DNA of 64,000 nucleotides from Frigididesulfovibrio sp031553235 (lineage in GTDB: Bacteria; Desulfobacterota; Desulfovibrionia; Desulfovibrionales; Desulfovibrionaceae). Shown piece after piece: positions 7,655 through 15,861 of the stretch. The position numbers and the translations under genes are program-made. Positions within the stretch are counted from its first letter, which is position 1. Each line of letters starts with the position of its first letter. The notes below the pieces were generated by a model that had not been told where the DNA came from, did not search any database, and saw only the letters and a list, made by a program, of their open reading frames with translations. The DNA lies in NCBI GenBank assembly GCA_031553235.1, contig JAVBLS010000018.1:52616-116615 (forward strand). The letters run 5' to 3'.

Positions 7655-8566
7655 TCAGCCCGTCGGAAACTCTTTGCGCACCTCCTCCTGCAGGCGGCGA
7701 AACAGGCCTTCATCCAGCGTCTCCTCCACTTCGTACTTCCGCCCCAAATGGGAATACTTGGGCATGCCCATGCGGTGATACGGCAACAGCTCGTAAGCGA
7801 TATTGGATTGCCGGGGCAAAAAATTCAGAATGGCCCGAACAGCCGCCTCCGTATTGTTGAAATCGGGAACAAGGGGCGTGCGCACCAAAATGGGCAGGTG
7901 CGGAAATTCTTTCATAATATGCCGAAAATTATCCAGAATCAAGGAGTTGTCTCCGCCGGTGCCTTTTCTATGCGCGGCCGGGTCCAAGTGCTTGATGTCG
8001 TAAATCAGCATGTGCAGCAAGCCGCAGGCCGCACGCAAGTCGTCAAGGGGGGCGTGGCCGCAGGTTTCCATGGCCGTATTCAGGTGCCGCCGCCGGGCTT
8101 CGCGCAGCAACGCCAGAGTGAAAACCGGCTGCATCAGGGCTTCGCCGCCACTCAAGGTCAGACCGCCGCCGGACCGATGGTAAAAGGCGCCTTCCCGCTC
8201 CACCGCCTCCAATACGGCCTGTACGCTCAGGCGTTCGCCGTAGCGGATCTGAGCCCCGGTCGGGCAGGCTTCCGTGCAGCGCAGGCAACTGCGGCAGCGG
8301 GAAAAATCATTGCGGAGCAGGCCGCCGGCCACCTTAACAGCCCCTTCCGGACAGGCGACCGCACAGTGGCCGCACAGGGCCGACCCCAGGCAGCGCGTCG
8401 GGTTCCAGCCCTTCTCCGGCGTCGCACGTTGTGACTCCGGGTTGCTGCACCAGCGGCAACGCAAAGGGCATCCTTTCAAAAAAACCATGGTGCGGATGCC
8501 CTTGCCGTCATGCACGGTAAAACGCTGGATATGCAGCACCGTTCCTTCGACTTTGCCGTCGTCCAA
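7655..8566 (-). CDS. islB: Glycyl-radical enzyme activase, IslB type
   Basis: This radical SAM enzyme installs the glycyl radical on its partner, the glycyl-radical enzyme encoded just upstream. The SAM cluster motif C33-P-L-R-C37-R-W-C40 is followed by two ferredoxin-like 4Fe-4S motifs (CxxxxxCxxCxxxCP near 59-73 and CxxCxxCxxxCP shortly after), as in activases of non-PFL glycyl-radical enzymes. No ATG fits; a TTG at 8564-8566 preceded by AAGGAGCAGGAG gives a 303-residue protein of normal size. It lies 91 bases downstream of islA and is very probably co-transcribed with it. The terminator at 7502-7550 ends the unit. An HpsH-type activase is the alternative. Confidence 0.85.
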   Translation of the reverse strand: MDDGKVEGTVLHIQRFTVHDGKGIRTMVFLKGCPLRCRWCSNPESQRATPEKGWNPTRCLGSALCGHCAVACPEGAVKVAGGLLRNDFSRCRSCLRCTEACPTGAQIRYGERLSVQAVLEAVEREGAFYHRSGGGLTLSGGEALMQPVFTLALLREARRRHLNTAMETCGHAPLDDLRAACGLLHMLIYDIKHLDPAAHRKGTGGDNSLILDNFRHIMKEFPHLPILVRTPLVPDFNNTEAAVRAILNFLPRQSNIAYELLPYHRMGMPKYSHLGRKYEVEETLDEGLFRRLQEEVRKEFPTG

Positions 8567-8657
8567 AGCTCCTGCTCCTTGCGGTTGCAGCTTTATTGCG
8601 CCGCAGGAAGAAGGAGAGGAGCTTCTCCCCACGGCGCGACCGGCCGGTTGTAAACCG

Positions 8658-11138
8658 TCAGATGACCCGGTTGTGTTCCGTGCGTTCAATGATGTCGTTC
8701 TGCAGATCCGGCGAAAGATCACAGAAATAGGCGCTGTAGCCTGCGATGCGCACCAGCAGGTTGCGGTACGCGGCCGGGTCCTGCTGGGCCCGCAGCAAGG
8801 TCTGACGATTGACGATGTTGAACTGCAGGTGCCAGAGTCGCAGGTCGCACCAGGTGCGGATCAGACCGACGATCTTGTCCGTGCCCGCCTCGCCGGCCAC
8901 GCTCTGTGGGGACAGCTTGATGTTCAGCAGGCGCGAGGCCCGGTTGTGCATGCCGTAATTCTTGGAATGGTAGTTGGACAGCAGCACCGCCGTGGGACCG
9001 TTCTTGTCCGCGCCATGCGAGGCCGAAGAGCCGTCGGAAAGCGGAGTCCAAGCCATGCGGCCATTGGGCGTGGCAGAAACGACCTTGCCGAAGGGCACGT
9101 GCGAGGTGATTGGCACGTAGCGCACGTCGATGTTGATGCCCCGCTCTTTGGAGCACTTTTCGGCATATTCCTGGGTCGTGCGGTCCACTTCTTTGGCGAT
9201 GGCGTCCGCATACGGCTCGTTGTTCCCATAGCAGGGCGCCGAACGCAGCAGGGCCTGCACCGCTTCGTGGCCCACAAAGTTTTTCTTCAGGGCGGCCATG
9301 ACTTCCTTCAGAGTCAGGCGCTTCTTGTCGAAGACATGGTATTTGACGGCGGCCAATGAATCCACCACCGTGCCGTAGCCTAGGAATTCAAAGTAGGAAA
9401 ACTCAATGCCCTCCTCAACCTTGAAGGACTGCAGATCCCTGGCGTGCTTCATGCATAGGTCGTGCAGCACCGAGGCCATGGGGGTGGAGAAGCAGCGGGG
9501 CCGGACCGTATCCACCACATACTGCTGCAGAAAGGCTTTTTGCAGCAGGTTCATGTGCTGGGTCTTGTAGGCCTCAAAAAACTGCTCCCAGGTTTTGAAC
9601 GTGGTCACGTCGCCGGTTTCCAGGCCGACCTGCTCGTCGCCGTAGCGCTGCATCTTGCCGTTGTAAAGGGTCATTTCCATGGCCGAAGCGAAGTTGATGT
9701 ACACGCAACCGGAAGTGTAGGTATCGCGGTTGGGCATGCGCGCCTCGGTGCAGCCGGATACGGCATAGTCCAGGGCTTCCTTGAGGGGCGCTCCTTTGAG
9801 CAGGTAGAGAGGGATGATCTCTTCGTCATTGATCAGCTTGGGAAAGCCCGAACCGTCCTTGATCACCAGAGCCACCTCACGTAGGTAGCGTTCCGGGCTG
9901 CGGTTGTGGATGCGCGCGGCCAGATCCGGATAGTTCAGGGGGAATTCCCGTTTGGACTCCAGAAAAATGTAGGTGAGGTCGTTGACTGCGTCCTCGCCCT
10001 CAGGGGTCTGGCCGCCCACGGTCACAGCCTCCCAGTGGGCGTACGCTTCGTTGAATTCGTTGCCCGTGGGATTGATGTACAGGTCGATGAACTGGGCCAT
10101 GTCCACCCACATGCATTCCAGCAATTCCTTGGCTTGGGTCGGGGTTAGGCGTCCTTCGGCAACGTCTTTGGCGTAGAAGGGATAAAGATATTGATCCATG
10201 CGGCCGTTGGAAATGACCGCGCTGGCCTTCTGCTCCAGGCGGGAAAAAAGCTGTACGAACCACTGGCACTGCACGGCCTCGCGGAAGCTCCGGGCCGGAT
10301 GGGCGGGCACGCGTTCGCAGATCTCGGCGATTTCCAGCAGTTCGGCCTTGCGCACGGGGTCATTGCATTCCGCGGCCATTTCGCGGGCCAGATCGGCATG
10401 CCGGCCGGCCCATACTATCACCGCGTCACAAATAATCGCCATGGCCTCGTAAAACGGCCGTTGGTCGTACATCTGCATGGGACTCATGGCATCCAGGGCG
10501 GCAAGGCGTTCTTCGGCTTCGCGCCGGATATCCAGGAAGCCGCGCTTGAGGACCTTTTCATAGTCGTGCACCCACTGCAGACCCGAACGGTACGAAGCGG
10601 TCTCGCTGACCACAAATCTGGAGCGCAGCCCTTCGGGATCGAGATAGGTTATGGCGTGTACCTCGTCCGGCAGGGAATTGTTCAAATGATGGTGAAAGGT
10701 TCGCCCCATCCAATAAGGGGCCACTTCCTCGGTAATGACTTTGGCGTCTTCGGGGGTAATAATGAATGAATTTTTCTTGCGCTCCGCGAGCCCTTTGATG
10801 ACCACGCCATAAAAATCGCCGTCGATTTCCGGATGCAGAATGCCGTAGCGGCCCAAACGCCCGCAGCGCCCAGCCAGCAACTGTTTGGGGGTGATATAGA
10901 CGGTGATGTTCTCGGCCACGTGCTTGAGCGCCTTGGCCCAACGCAGGGTGAGCAGTTGCCCCTCGGTTTGTTGCATCGATTCGGTAAAATACTTGGCCCG
11001 CTCAATATCGATGGCCGGAGTCGTGCCCTGGAAGCTTTCAAGAATGGCGTAAATTCTTTCACGCCCCCCGCTGCTGACTATTTTGCTTGCGATACGTTCT
11101 TCCTGCGGGGAAAGAACGCAGGGTGCGGCTTGACACAT
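8658..11138 (-). CDS. islA: Isethionate sulfite-lyase (glycyl-radical enzyme)
   Basis: Proposed reaction: isethionate to acetaldehyde plus sulfite, in the cytoplasm under anaerobic conditions. The 826-residue protein has the glycyl-radical loop VRIAGYSA with Gly800 and the thiyl-radical/acid pair in SGCTEAR, Cys463 and Glu465. As I recall the published isethionate lyases, their catalytic residues are Cys468, Glu470 and Gly805, with Arg189, Gln193 and Arg678 holding the sulfonate; here Arg184, Gln188 and Arg673 sit at exactly the same offset of five. Choline lyase CutC has GCVEP instead. A related dihydroxypropanesulfonate lyase (HpsG) cannot be fully excluded. AGGAG precedes the ATG. A sigma-54-type promoter lies about 60 bases upstream. 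Confidence 0.85.
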   Translation of the reverse strand: MCQAAPCVLSPQEERIASKIVSSGGRERIYAILESFQGTTPAIDIERAKYFTESMQQTEGQLLTLRWAKALKHVAENITVYITPKQLLAGRCGRLGRYGILHPEIDGDFYGVVIKGLAERKKNSFIITPEDAKVITEEVAPYWMGRTFHHHLNNSLPDEVHAITYLDPEGLRSRFVVSETASYRSGLQWVHDYEKVLKRGFLDIRREAEERLAALDAMSPMQMYDQRPFYEAMAIICDAVIVWAGRHADLAREMAAECNDPVRKAELLEIAEICERVPAHPARSFREAVQCQWFVQLFSRLEQKASAVISNGRMDQYLYPFYAKDVAEGRLTPTQAKELLECMWVDMAQFIDLYINPTGNEFNEAYAHWEAVTVGGQTPEGEDAVNDLTYIFLESKREFPLNYPDLAARIHNRSPERYLREVALVIKDGSGFPKLINDEEIIPLYLLKGAPLKEALDYAVSGCTEARMPNRDTYTSGCVYINFASAMEMTLYNGKMQRYGDEQVGLETGDVTTFKTWEQFFEAYKTQHMNLLQKAFLQQYVVDTVRPRCFSTPMASVLHDLCMKHARDLQSFKVEEGIEFSYFEFLGYGTVVDSLAAVKYHVFDKKRLTLKEVMAALKKNFVGHEAVQALLRSAPCYGNNEPYADAIAKEVDRTTQEYAEKCSKERGINIDVRYVPITSHVPFGKVVSATPNGRMAWTPLSDGSSASHGADKNGPTAVLLSNYHSKNYGMHNRASRLLNIKLSPQSVAGEAGTDKIVGLIRTWCDLRLWHLQFNIVNRQTLLRAQQDPAAYRNLLVRIAGYSAYFCDLSPDLQNDIIERTEHNRVI

Positions 11139-11197
11139 ACGTTGCTCCTGGATGGTGTTGATGGATGGAGGAAGTGATCCTCCGCCGACACCCTGGG

Positions 11198-11217
11198 TTA
11201 AGCAGCATCCGTGCCGG
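11198..11217 (-). promoter_or_regulatory. Sigma-54 promoter of islA-islB
   Basis: Read on the minus strand this is CCGGCACGGATGCTGCTTAA: GG and GC are exactly 10 bases apart, and the -24 element GGCACG matches consensus fully; the -12 element is CTGC instead of TTGC. Predicted transcription start is near 11190, leaving a leader of about 50 bases. Confidence 0.7.
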
Positions 11218-11284
11218 CAGGATAACTAGACAATATATCAGATATTTTTCCTACAAAATGAGGTTATGCCCCCAACGAAAACGA

Positions 11285-11296
11285 TGCATTTCTGCA
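11285..11296. promoter_or_regulatory. Candidate activator site upstream of islA (a)
   Basis: TGCATTTCTGCA has the form TGCA-N4-TGCA shared with sites upstream of the dehydrogenase and tpa genes. It lies about 70 bases upstream of the -24 element. Confidence 0.5.
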
Positions 11297-11342
11297 CGTA
11301 TGCCAATCAACATGGTAATATTTTTGCATAATTTTCTTTTCG

Positions 11343-11354
11343 TGCAATCCTGCA
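11343..11354. promoter_or_regulatory. Candidate activator site upstream of islA (b)
   Basis: TGCAATCCTGCA is the second TGCA-N4-TGCA site, 58 bases from the first. Paired sites at this distance are typical of enhancer-binding proteins acting with sigma-54. Confidence 0.5.
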
Positions 11355-11454
11355 ACATGATCCTTTCCGCATCTTTCCCGCAACAGCAGGACGGCCCCGG
11401 TATGCCGTGGAGCCGCCCTGCGGATGCGGAGCCGAAGCCTCGCGGTTGTGGTTG

Positions 11455-12930
11455 TCAGCGTGCAACGGCCTTCAGGACATCGGCCAGTTCGGCGTCGCCC
11501 AGAATCAGGTATGAGCGTTCCCTTTCGGGGAAGCGGCGCACATCCTCAAGCCGCGTGAAGTAGAGGAATATGCCCAGGCCGACCCAAACCAGCAGGGCGA
11601 TCCAGGACTGGAAGCCAATGGCTGCCGGGGAGCCCGGAACCACCAGCAGGCCGAAGCAGGCCACGGAACTCAGGCAACCGAGCACGGCCATGAGGCGGTA
11701 GAAACCCCGGTCTGTGGTTTTGGTATTGCCGAGCACCCGGTAGGTGGCCCAGCAGGCGTAGAAATAGGCGACCACAATGCCGAGCGAGGACATGTCCACA
11801 ACCCAGCCCAGCACTTCGCGCCCGAACAGCGGGGCGATGGTCACCAGCAGGATGACGAAGACGATGGCGTTGCGCGGGGTCTGGTGCACCGGGTGCAGAT
11901 CCGCGAACCAACGGGGCAGGATGCGGGCGCGGCCCATGCTGAAGATCAGGCGCGAACCGGCCACAAAAAAGCCGTTGATGCCGGTCAGGATGGCTCCGAG
12001 CACGGCGCAGGCCAACACTACGGTGCCCAGGCCGCCCATGGACAGCTTGGCCGTGGTTCCCGCGTGCCAGGCGGGATTCTGGGCCAGCAGTTCCTGGTAA
12101 GGAATAACCACGCCCACGGCCAGAGTGACCAGACAGTAGACACCGGCGCCGCAGGCTATGGAGGCGATCATCAGGCGAATGGCCTGGGTGGGCGAAAAAT
12201 TGAATTCCTCGGCCGCCTGGGGAATGGCGTCGAAGCCGGCGAACAGCCAGGGTGCGATGGCCACAATGGCCGCGATGCAGGCAAAAGCCGACTTACCCTC
12301 GGCGAACAGCGGCTGCAGGTTGGCCGAACTCGCCGTGGGAGCGGCCGCAGCCCCGACCACCAGGCCGATGACCCCGAAAGTCAGCATGAAGGCCAGGATG
12401 GTCTGAAGGAAGGCGGCCAGGCTCGCGCCGCGATAGTTCATGTAACCGAAGAAGAAGAGCACGGCCTCAATGAACAGCAGCTCTCCGGCAAAGACGCGCC
12501 AGCCCTCGATGGTGTAGAGATAGCCGAATTCCAGTACCCCGGGAATGAGGAAGCGCGTCAGCAGCACCAAGGCCGTGGCGTTGAGGGCGATGAACGAGAT
12601 ATAGCCGAGCACCAGAGCCCAGCCGCAAACGAACGCCGCCGTCGAACCGAACACGCCGTAAGCGAAGGCGAAAACACCCCCGGCCACGGGATACAGTCCC
12701 ACCAGTTTGCCGTAGGCCGCGGCAACGAACATGAACATGACCGCGCCGACGGCAAATCCTAGACAGGCGCCCAGGGGTCCGGCCACCGGAAGAAAGCGGA
12801 AACCCGGCATGACGAAGGCGCCCCAGCCGATGATCGCACCAAAGGCCAGGGCCCAGATTGCCAGGGGCGACATCGACTTCTTCAGCGTGGTGCGCCCTTG
12901 CTCCGAAATGTTTTCCATTGTCTGTTGCAT
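11455..12930 (-). CDS. APC-superfamily amino-acid permease
   Basis: A 491-residue inner-membrane transporter with about 12 to 14 hydrophobic segments and the APC start pattern SPLAIWALAFGAIIGWGAFVMPG, in which GAIIGWGAF is the substrate-binding unwound helix 1. AGGAG lies 7 bases before the ATG. It is 57 bases downstream of the dehydrogenase gene and probably in the same transcript. In this cluster a reasonable inference is taurine uptake or taurine/alanine exchange, because the aminotransferase consumes taurine and releases alanine. Sequence alone does not fix the substrate. Confidence 0.8.
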   Translation of the reverse strand: MQQTMENISEQGRTTLKKSMSPLAIWALAFGAIIGWGAFVMPGFRFLPVAGPLGACLGFAVGAVMFMFVAAAYGKLVGLYPVAGGVFAFAYGVFGSTAAFVCGWALVLGYISFIALNATALVLLTRFLIPGVLEFGYLYTIEGWRVFAGELLFIEAVLFFFGYMNYRGASLAAFLQTILAFMLTFGVIGLVVGAAAAPTASSANLQPLFAEGKSAFACIAAIVAIAPWLFAGFDAIPQAAEEFNFSPTQAIRLMIASIACGAGVYCLVTLAVGVVIPYQELLAQNPAWHAGTTAKLSMGGLGTVVLACAVLGAILTGINGFFVAGSRLIFSMGRARILPRWFADLHPVHQTPRNAIVFVILLVTIAPLFGREVLGWVVDMSSLGIVVAYFYACWATYRVLGNTKTTDRGFYRLMAVLGCLSSVACFGLLVVPGSPAAIGFQSWIALLVWVGLGIFLYFTRLEDVRRFPERERSYLILGDAELADVLKAVAR

Positions 12931-12987
12931 AGGTTGACTCCTATAGCCTGCGTAGAAACGGGGTTGCGGGCGTTTCCCGTTGCCGGT

Positions 12988-13770
12988 TTACGTCTTGGCT
13001 TTTTGCCACGCCGCGGACGGGTTCTGAACACAATACTTGCCGCCGCTTGCCTCAATGCCGCTGCCGGTGATGAAACTCGCCGCGTCGGAGGCCAGAAAAA
13101 GCACCACCGGCGCAATTTCTTCAGGTTTGCCGTAGCGGTTCTGCGCCACCTGCTTCTTGATGGCGTCCGCCTCGTATTCGCCGATGACCGCCTCGGTGAG
13201 ATTGGTGGCCACAAAACCCGGCATGTACGAAACCACCCGGATATTGTCCGGGGCCAGTTCCGCGCCCAGGACTTTGGTCAGGCTTCCCACTGCCGCCTTG
13301 GTTATGCCGTAGGCGCCGCGTCCGGCCGTGGGCATATTGACGGCAAATGAAGCGGCATTGATAATCACCCCTTTACCCCGGGCCTTCATGTAAGGAATGG
13401 CCGCCCTTGCCCCGTAAAGCACGCCGTCGACGTTGACGGCAAAGGTCTGCCGCCAGAGATCCAGCGGCATCTCGGCCAACCAGCCCTGAGGGTAAATGCC
13501 CGCGTTGTTCACCCAGACGTCGATGCCCCCGAACCTTTCCGCCGTCGCCGAGGCAAAACGCTCCATGTCTTCCGGGTTGGAAACGTCCGCCCGGCATGTC
13601 ATCAGTTCCCAACCGGCGTATTCCCCCGCCAACTGCTCCAGCTTGTCCTTGGAGCGCGCGCACACGGCCACATGACAGCCTTCTTCCAGAAAGGCCTCAA
13701 CGCAGGCCTTGCCGATGCCGACCGCGCCGCCGGTAACGACGACGACCTTGCCTTCAAGATGCAGATCCAT
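12988..13770 (-). CDS. Short-chain dehydrogenase, candidate sulfoacetaldehyde reductase
   Basis: A 260-residue classical SDR: cofactor motif TGGAVGIG near residues 14-21, NNAG, the catalytic Ser in INAASF and the Y-G-I-T-K (YxxxK) pair. The ATG at 13768-13770 has AAGGGGA upstream; the frame is open further but without a ribosome-binding site. Between the aminotransferase and the isethionate lyase the missing step is NAD(P)H-dependent reduction of sulfoacetaldehyde to isethionate. In Bilophila that is done by an iron-type alcohol dehydrogenase (SarD); SDR-type sulfoacetaldehyde reductases (IsfD/TauF) are known in gammaproteobacteria. The role here is inferred from context. Confidence 0.75.
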   Translation of the reverse strand: MDLHLEGKVVVVTGGAVGIGKACVEAFLEEGCHVAVCARSKDKLEQLAGEYAGWELMTCRADVSNPEDMERFASATAERFGGIDVWVNNAGIYPQGWLAEMPLDLWRQTFAVNVDGVLYGARAAIPYMKARGKGVIINAASFAVNMPTAGRGAYGITKAAVGSLTKVLGAELAPDNIRVVSYMPGFVATNLTEAVIGEYEADAIKKQVAQNRYGKPEEIAPVVLFLASDAASFITGSGIEASGGKYCVQNPSAAWQKAKT

Positions 13771-13836
13771 ATGTTCCCCTTTTCTGATGAGCGGCTGCAT
13801 TGCGTTGCCTGTTTCGCCGCATATTCTTGGTTTTCC

Positions 13837-13856
13837 TTTTAGCAAGTTTCATACCT
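13837..13856 (-). promoter_or_regulatory. Sigma-54 promoter of the dehydrogenase-permease unit
   Basis: Minus strand AGGTATGAAACTTGCTAAAA: GG and GC are 10 bases apart with a consensus TTGC -12 element, and CTTGCTWAA is shared with the tpa promoter. The predicted start of transcription is near 13830, about 60 bases before the ATG. Confidence 0.65.
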
Positions 13857-13991
13857 ACATTATAAATAAAATAAAACAGGTATGTTAAAGATTATTATTA
13901 CCGGCATTGATTCCCTTCTTCGATCTATCGATCCTGTTTCCTAATAGTTTTTTTCTCCAACATAATAATTTTACTTATTAAAAAAACTAAA

Positions 13992-14009
13992 GCCGGACTT
14001 TTGTCCGGC
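13992..14009 (-). terminator. Intrinsic terminator of the sigma-54 activator gene
   Basis: GCCGGAC-TTTT-GTCCGGC hairpin; on the minus strand it is followed by a T-rich run (TTTAGTTTTTTTAAT). It lies 106 bases past the stop codon of the regulator gene. Confidence 0.8.
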
Positions 14010-14012
14010 CGG

Positions 14013-14024
14013 TGCAAATTTGCA
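14013..14024. promoter_or_regulatory. Candidate activator site upstream of the dehydrogenase (a)
   Basis: TGCAAATTTGCA is a perfect 12-base palindrome about 160 bases upstream of the -24 element. Its core GCAAATTTGC recurs exactly at 17651 and 17745 upstream of tpa. Confidence 0.6.
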
Positions 14025-14069
14025 TTGGAACTAATAAGCCCAAAAATATGGAATAAATACGTCGTAATG

Positions 14070-14081
14070 AGCAAAATTGCA
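14070..14081. promoter_or_regulatory. Candidate activator site upstream of the dehydrogenase (b)
   Basis: AGCAAAATTGCA has one base changed in the GCAAATTTGC core and lies 57 bases from the first site, nearly the same spacing as the islA pair. Confidence 0.5.
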
Positions 14082-14114
14082 TCAGTGGTTTCAATCTGTG
14101 CAAAATGGCTCCAA

Positions 14115-15611
14115 TCAACCGTTCGGGCCAGCCTGGAAACGTTTGCCTTTTTTCCCGGCCCCGGCCCTGGCCTGCAGCAAGCCGGCGGCCTCCACCTTTT
14201 TCATTTTACGGAAAATGGTGCTTCTGGCCACGCCGAAGCGCTCGGCCACGGCGGTGACGCTGCCGAATTGCTCTAAAGCCTTCTGCAGCATCCAGGCCTC
14301 CATTTCGGTCATGACTTCGTCATAGCTTTTATTACGCAGGTCGATGCCGGGCGGTTCGGTTCTGACTCCGCGGCTGTGCGCCCGCTCGATGGGGATGCTC
14401 AGCCCGGTCGGGGCGATCTCTTCGCCGCCGCAGGTGACCACGGCCATCTGGACGATGTTTTCCAACTCGCGTACGTTGCCCGGCCATTTGTAGCTGAGCA
14501 GCAAATCTTTGACCGGCTCCGTGAAGACCGCTTTTTTTCGGAACTTGGAATTGAAGTAGTCAAGAAAGGCCAAAGCCAGGGGAAAGATGTCGCTCTTGCG
14601 TTCGCGCAAGGGAGGGATGATAAAGGTCGCCACCTTGATCCGATAGTATAGGTCGCTTCTGAAGCGCCCCTGGGCCACGGCCTCCTCCAGGTTCCGGTTG
14701 GTGGCGGCGATGACCCGGACGTTGACCTTGTTGGGGGCGGTCGCGCCGACGCGCAACACGTCCCTGTCCTGCAAGAAACGCAGCAGCCGCGTCTGCATCT
14801 GCAGGGGGAGTTCCCCGATTTCATCAAGAAACAGGGTACCGCCGTCGGCCGCCTCCAACAAACCCACCTTGCCGTTTTTACTGCCCCCGGAAAAGGAGCC
14901 CGGCACATAGCCGAACAACTCGGTCTCGATCAACTGTTCAGGGATGCTGCCGCAGTCAACCTTGATAAAAATTTTATCTTTACGGGAACTTAAACTGTGA
15001 ATACGCTTGGCCGTCACCTCTTTGCCCACCCCGGTCTCGCCCAGAAGCAGAACGGTGACGTCGGTGTCGGCGATGTCAACCAGCCCCTTGTTCAACTCAC
15101 GCATGGCCGCGCTGCCGGCGATGACCGGCTTAAGCGCGGCGTAATCGGCGCCGTCATAGGTGGAAGCCATGTGCTTCAGGGTTTCCAGCAGATCTTTCTG
15201 GTGAGAAATTTGCTCTTTCAGTTCGGTCATGGTGGTGATGTCGCGTACCACCGTGAAACAGAGCAGGACGTTTTTCCAGGCATCGAACACCGGCGTGGCC
15301 TCAAGCATAAGAATACGGCCGCCGGCCACGCGCTGCACCCGGCTGACGGGCTCCTTGAGCCTGAGAACCTCCGGGTTCAGAGCGATGTCGATGGTTCCGT
15401 TCGCCACCATGTCGTTGACGTTGCGGCCGACGATGTCCTCTCTGCGAATGCCTGTGACCGTGGTATACGAGGCGTTGATGTGCAGCACCACGCCCTGGAT
15501 ATCGGTAATGCAGATTCCCTCGCGGAACATATCGAGAATCTGTTCGAAATTCTCCGCCACCAGGGCTTTGCGCCCCTGGGCGTCGGTATGGGCCGGCATT
15601 CGGTTGGGCAT
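14115..15611 (-). CDS. PAS-domain sigma-54-dependent transcription activator
   Basis: An enhancer-binding protein of 498 residues. Order: PAS sensor domain (about 20-115), AAA+ domain with Walker A GETGVGKE (191-198), sigma-54 contact loop GSFSGG (238-243) and Walker B GTLFLDEIGE (258-267), then a Fis-type helix-turn-helix near 449-472. The loop normally reads GAFTGA; here it is altered at three positions but keeps the key Phe. The ATG at 15611 is preferred: GAAGG is upstream, and the TTGACA at 15691-15696 would place the RNA start close to or after the alternative TTG at 15665. The location among sulfonate genes suggests control of this cluster, with a ligand sensed by PAS. Confidence 0.88.
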   Translation of the reverse strand: MPNRMPAHTDAQGRKALVAENFEQILDMFREGICITDIQGVVLHINASYTTVTGIRREDIVGRNVNDMVANGTIDIALNPEVLRLKEPVSRVQRVAGGRILMLEATPVFDAWKNVLLCFTVVRDITTMTELKEQISHQKDLLETLKHMASTYDGADYAALKPVIAGSAAMRELNKGLVDIADTDVTVLLLGETGVGKEVTAKRIHSLSSRKDKIFIKVDCGSIPEQLIETELFGYVPGSFSGGSKNGKVGLLEAADGGTLFLDEIGELPLQMQTRLLRFLQDRDVLRVGATAPNKVNVRVIAATNRNLEEAVAQGRFRSDLYYRIKVATFIIPPLRERKSDIFPLALAFLDYFNSKFRKKAVFTEPVKDLLLSYKWPGNVRELENIVQMAVVTCGGEEIAPTGLSIPIERAHSRGVRTEPPGIDLRNKSYDEVMTEMEAWMLQKALEQFGSVTAVAERFGVARSTIFRKMKKVEAAGLLQARAGAGKKGKRFQAGPNG

Positions 15612-15690
15612 GGCGATGTGACCTTCGGCGACCGAATCGCCGGGTTCGCGGTACAAGAAATTCAAATAACGGTAAGTTTTTTCGATCCTC

Positions 15691-15696
15691 TGTCAA
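15691..15696 (-). promoter_or_regulatory. Possible -35 box of the activator gene
   Basis: A consensus TTGACA on the minus strand with no good -10 at optimal spacing. It suggests sigma-70 expression of the activator, unlike its target units. Confidence 0.35.
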
Positions 15697-15730
15697 GCGC
15701 ATTCTTTTGTCGAGGTCGGTCGGGGTCATG

Positions 15731-15780
15731 CCGCTTGCGCGGCCGTCAGAGCAAAGTACTTTTCACAGTTGCTTTGTGCT
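15731..15780. repeat. Dispersed palindromic repeat, partial copy
   Basis: The first 28 bases (15731-15758) are the exact reverse complement of 5748-5775. The rest is a degenerate hairpin (AGAGCAAAGTAC...GCTTTGTGCT). It sits between the tpa terminator and the activator gene. Confidence 0.7.
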
Positions 15781-15841
15781 AAAAAAATCGGCGCGGTCCA
15801 GGCGCGGGCGGACAATGCGTCACGCCCGCCGGACCGCGCCG
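15781..15841 (-). terminator. Intrinsic terminator of tpa
   Basis: CGGCGCGGTCC (15789-15799) pairs with GGACCGCGCCG (15831-15841), with an inner GCGGGCG/CGCCCGC stem; on the minus strand it is followed by seven T bases. It separates tpa from the activator gene. Confidence 0.85.
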
Positions 15842-15861
15842 GGCAACAGCAGAAAACTCAC

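Larger units (their letters stand above)
11139..11454. other. islA upstream region
   Basis: No gene is visible in these 316 bases. They carry the islA ribosome-binding site, a -24/-12 promoter (11198-11217), two WGCA-N4-TGCA sites (11285 and 11343), and the end of the permease gene with an imperfect GC-rich hairpin at 11386-11421 that lacks a T-tract. Confidence 0.6.
13771..14114. other. Upstream region of the dehydrogenase-permease unit
   Basis: No gene is seen here; the stretch is AT-rich. It contains a -24/-12 promoter (13837-13856), the terminator of the regulator gene (13992-14009) and two palindromic sites (14013 and 14070). Confidence 0.6.

Noticed and set aside
8658..11138. Pyruvate formate-lyase or choline trimethylamine-lyase
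   Set aside because: The active-site motif is GCTEAR, not the CC of PFL nor the GCVEP of CutC, and Arg184/Gln188/Arg673 follow the sulfonate-lyase pattern.
11386..11421. Strong intrinsic terminator after the permease gene
   Set aside because: The stem has a mismatch or wobble and no T-run, so it is only a possible structure.
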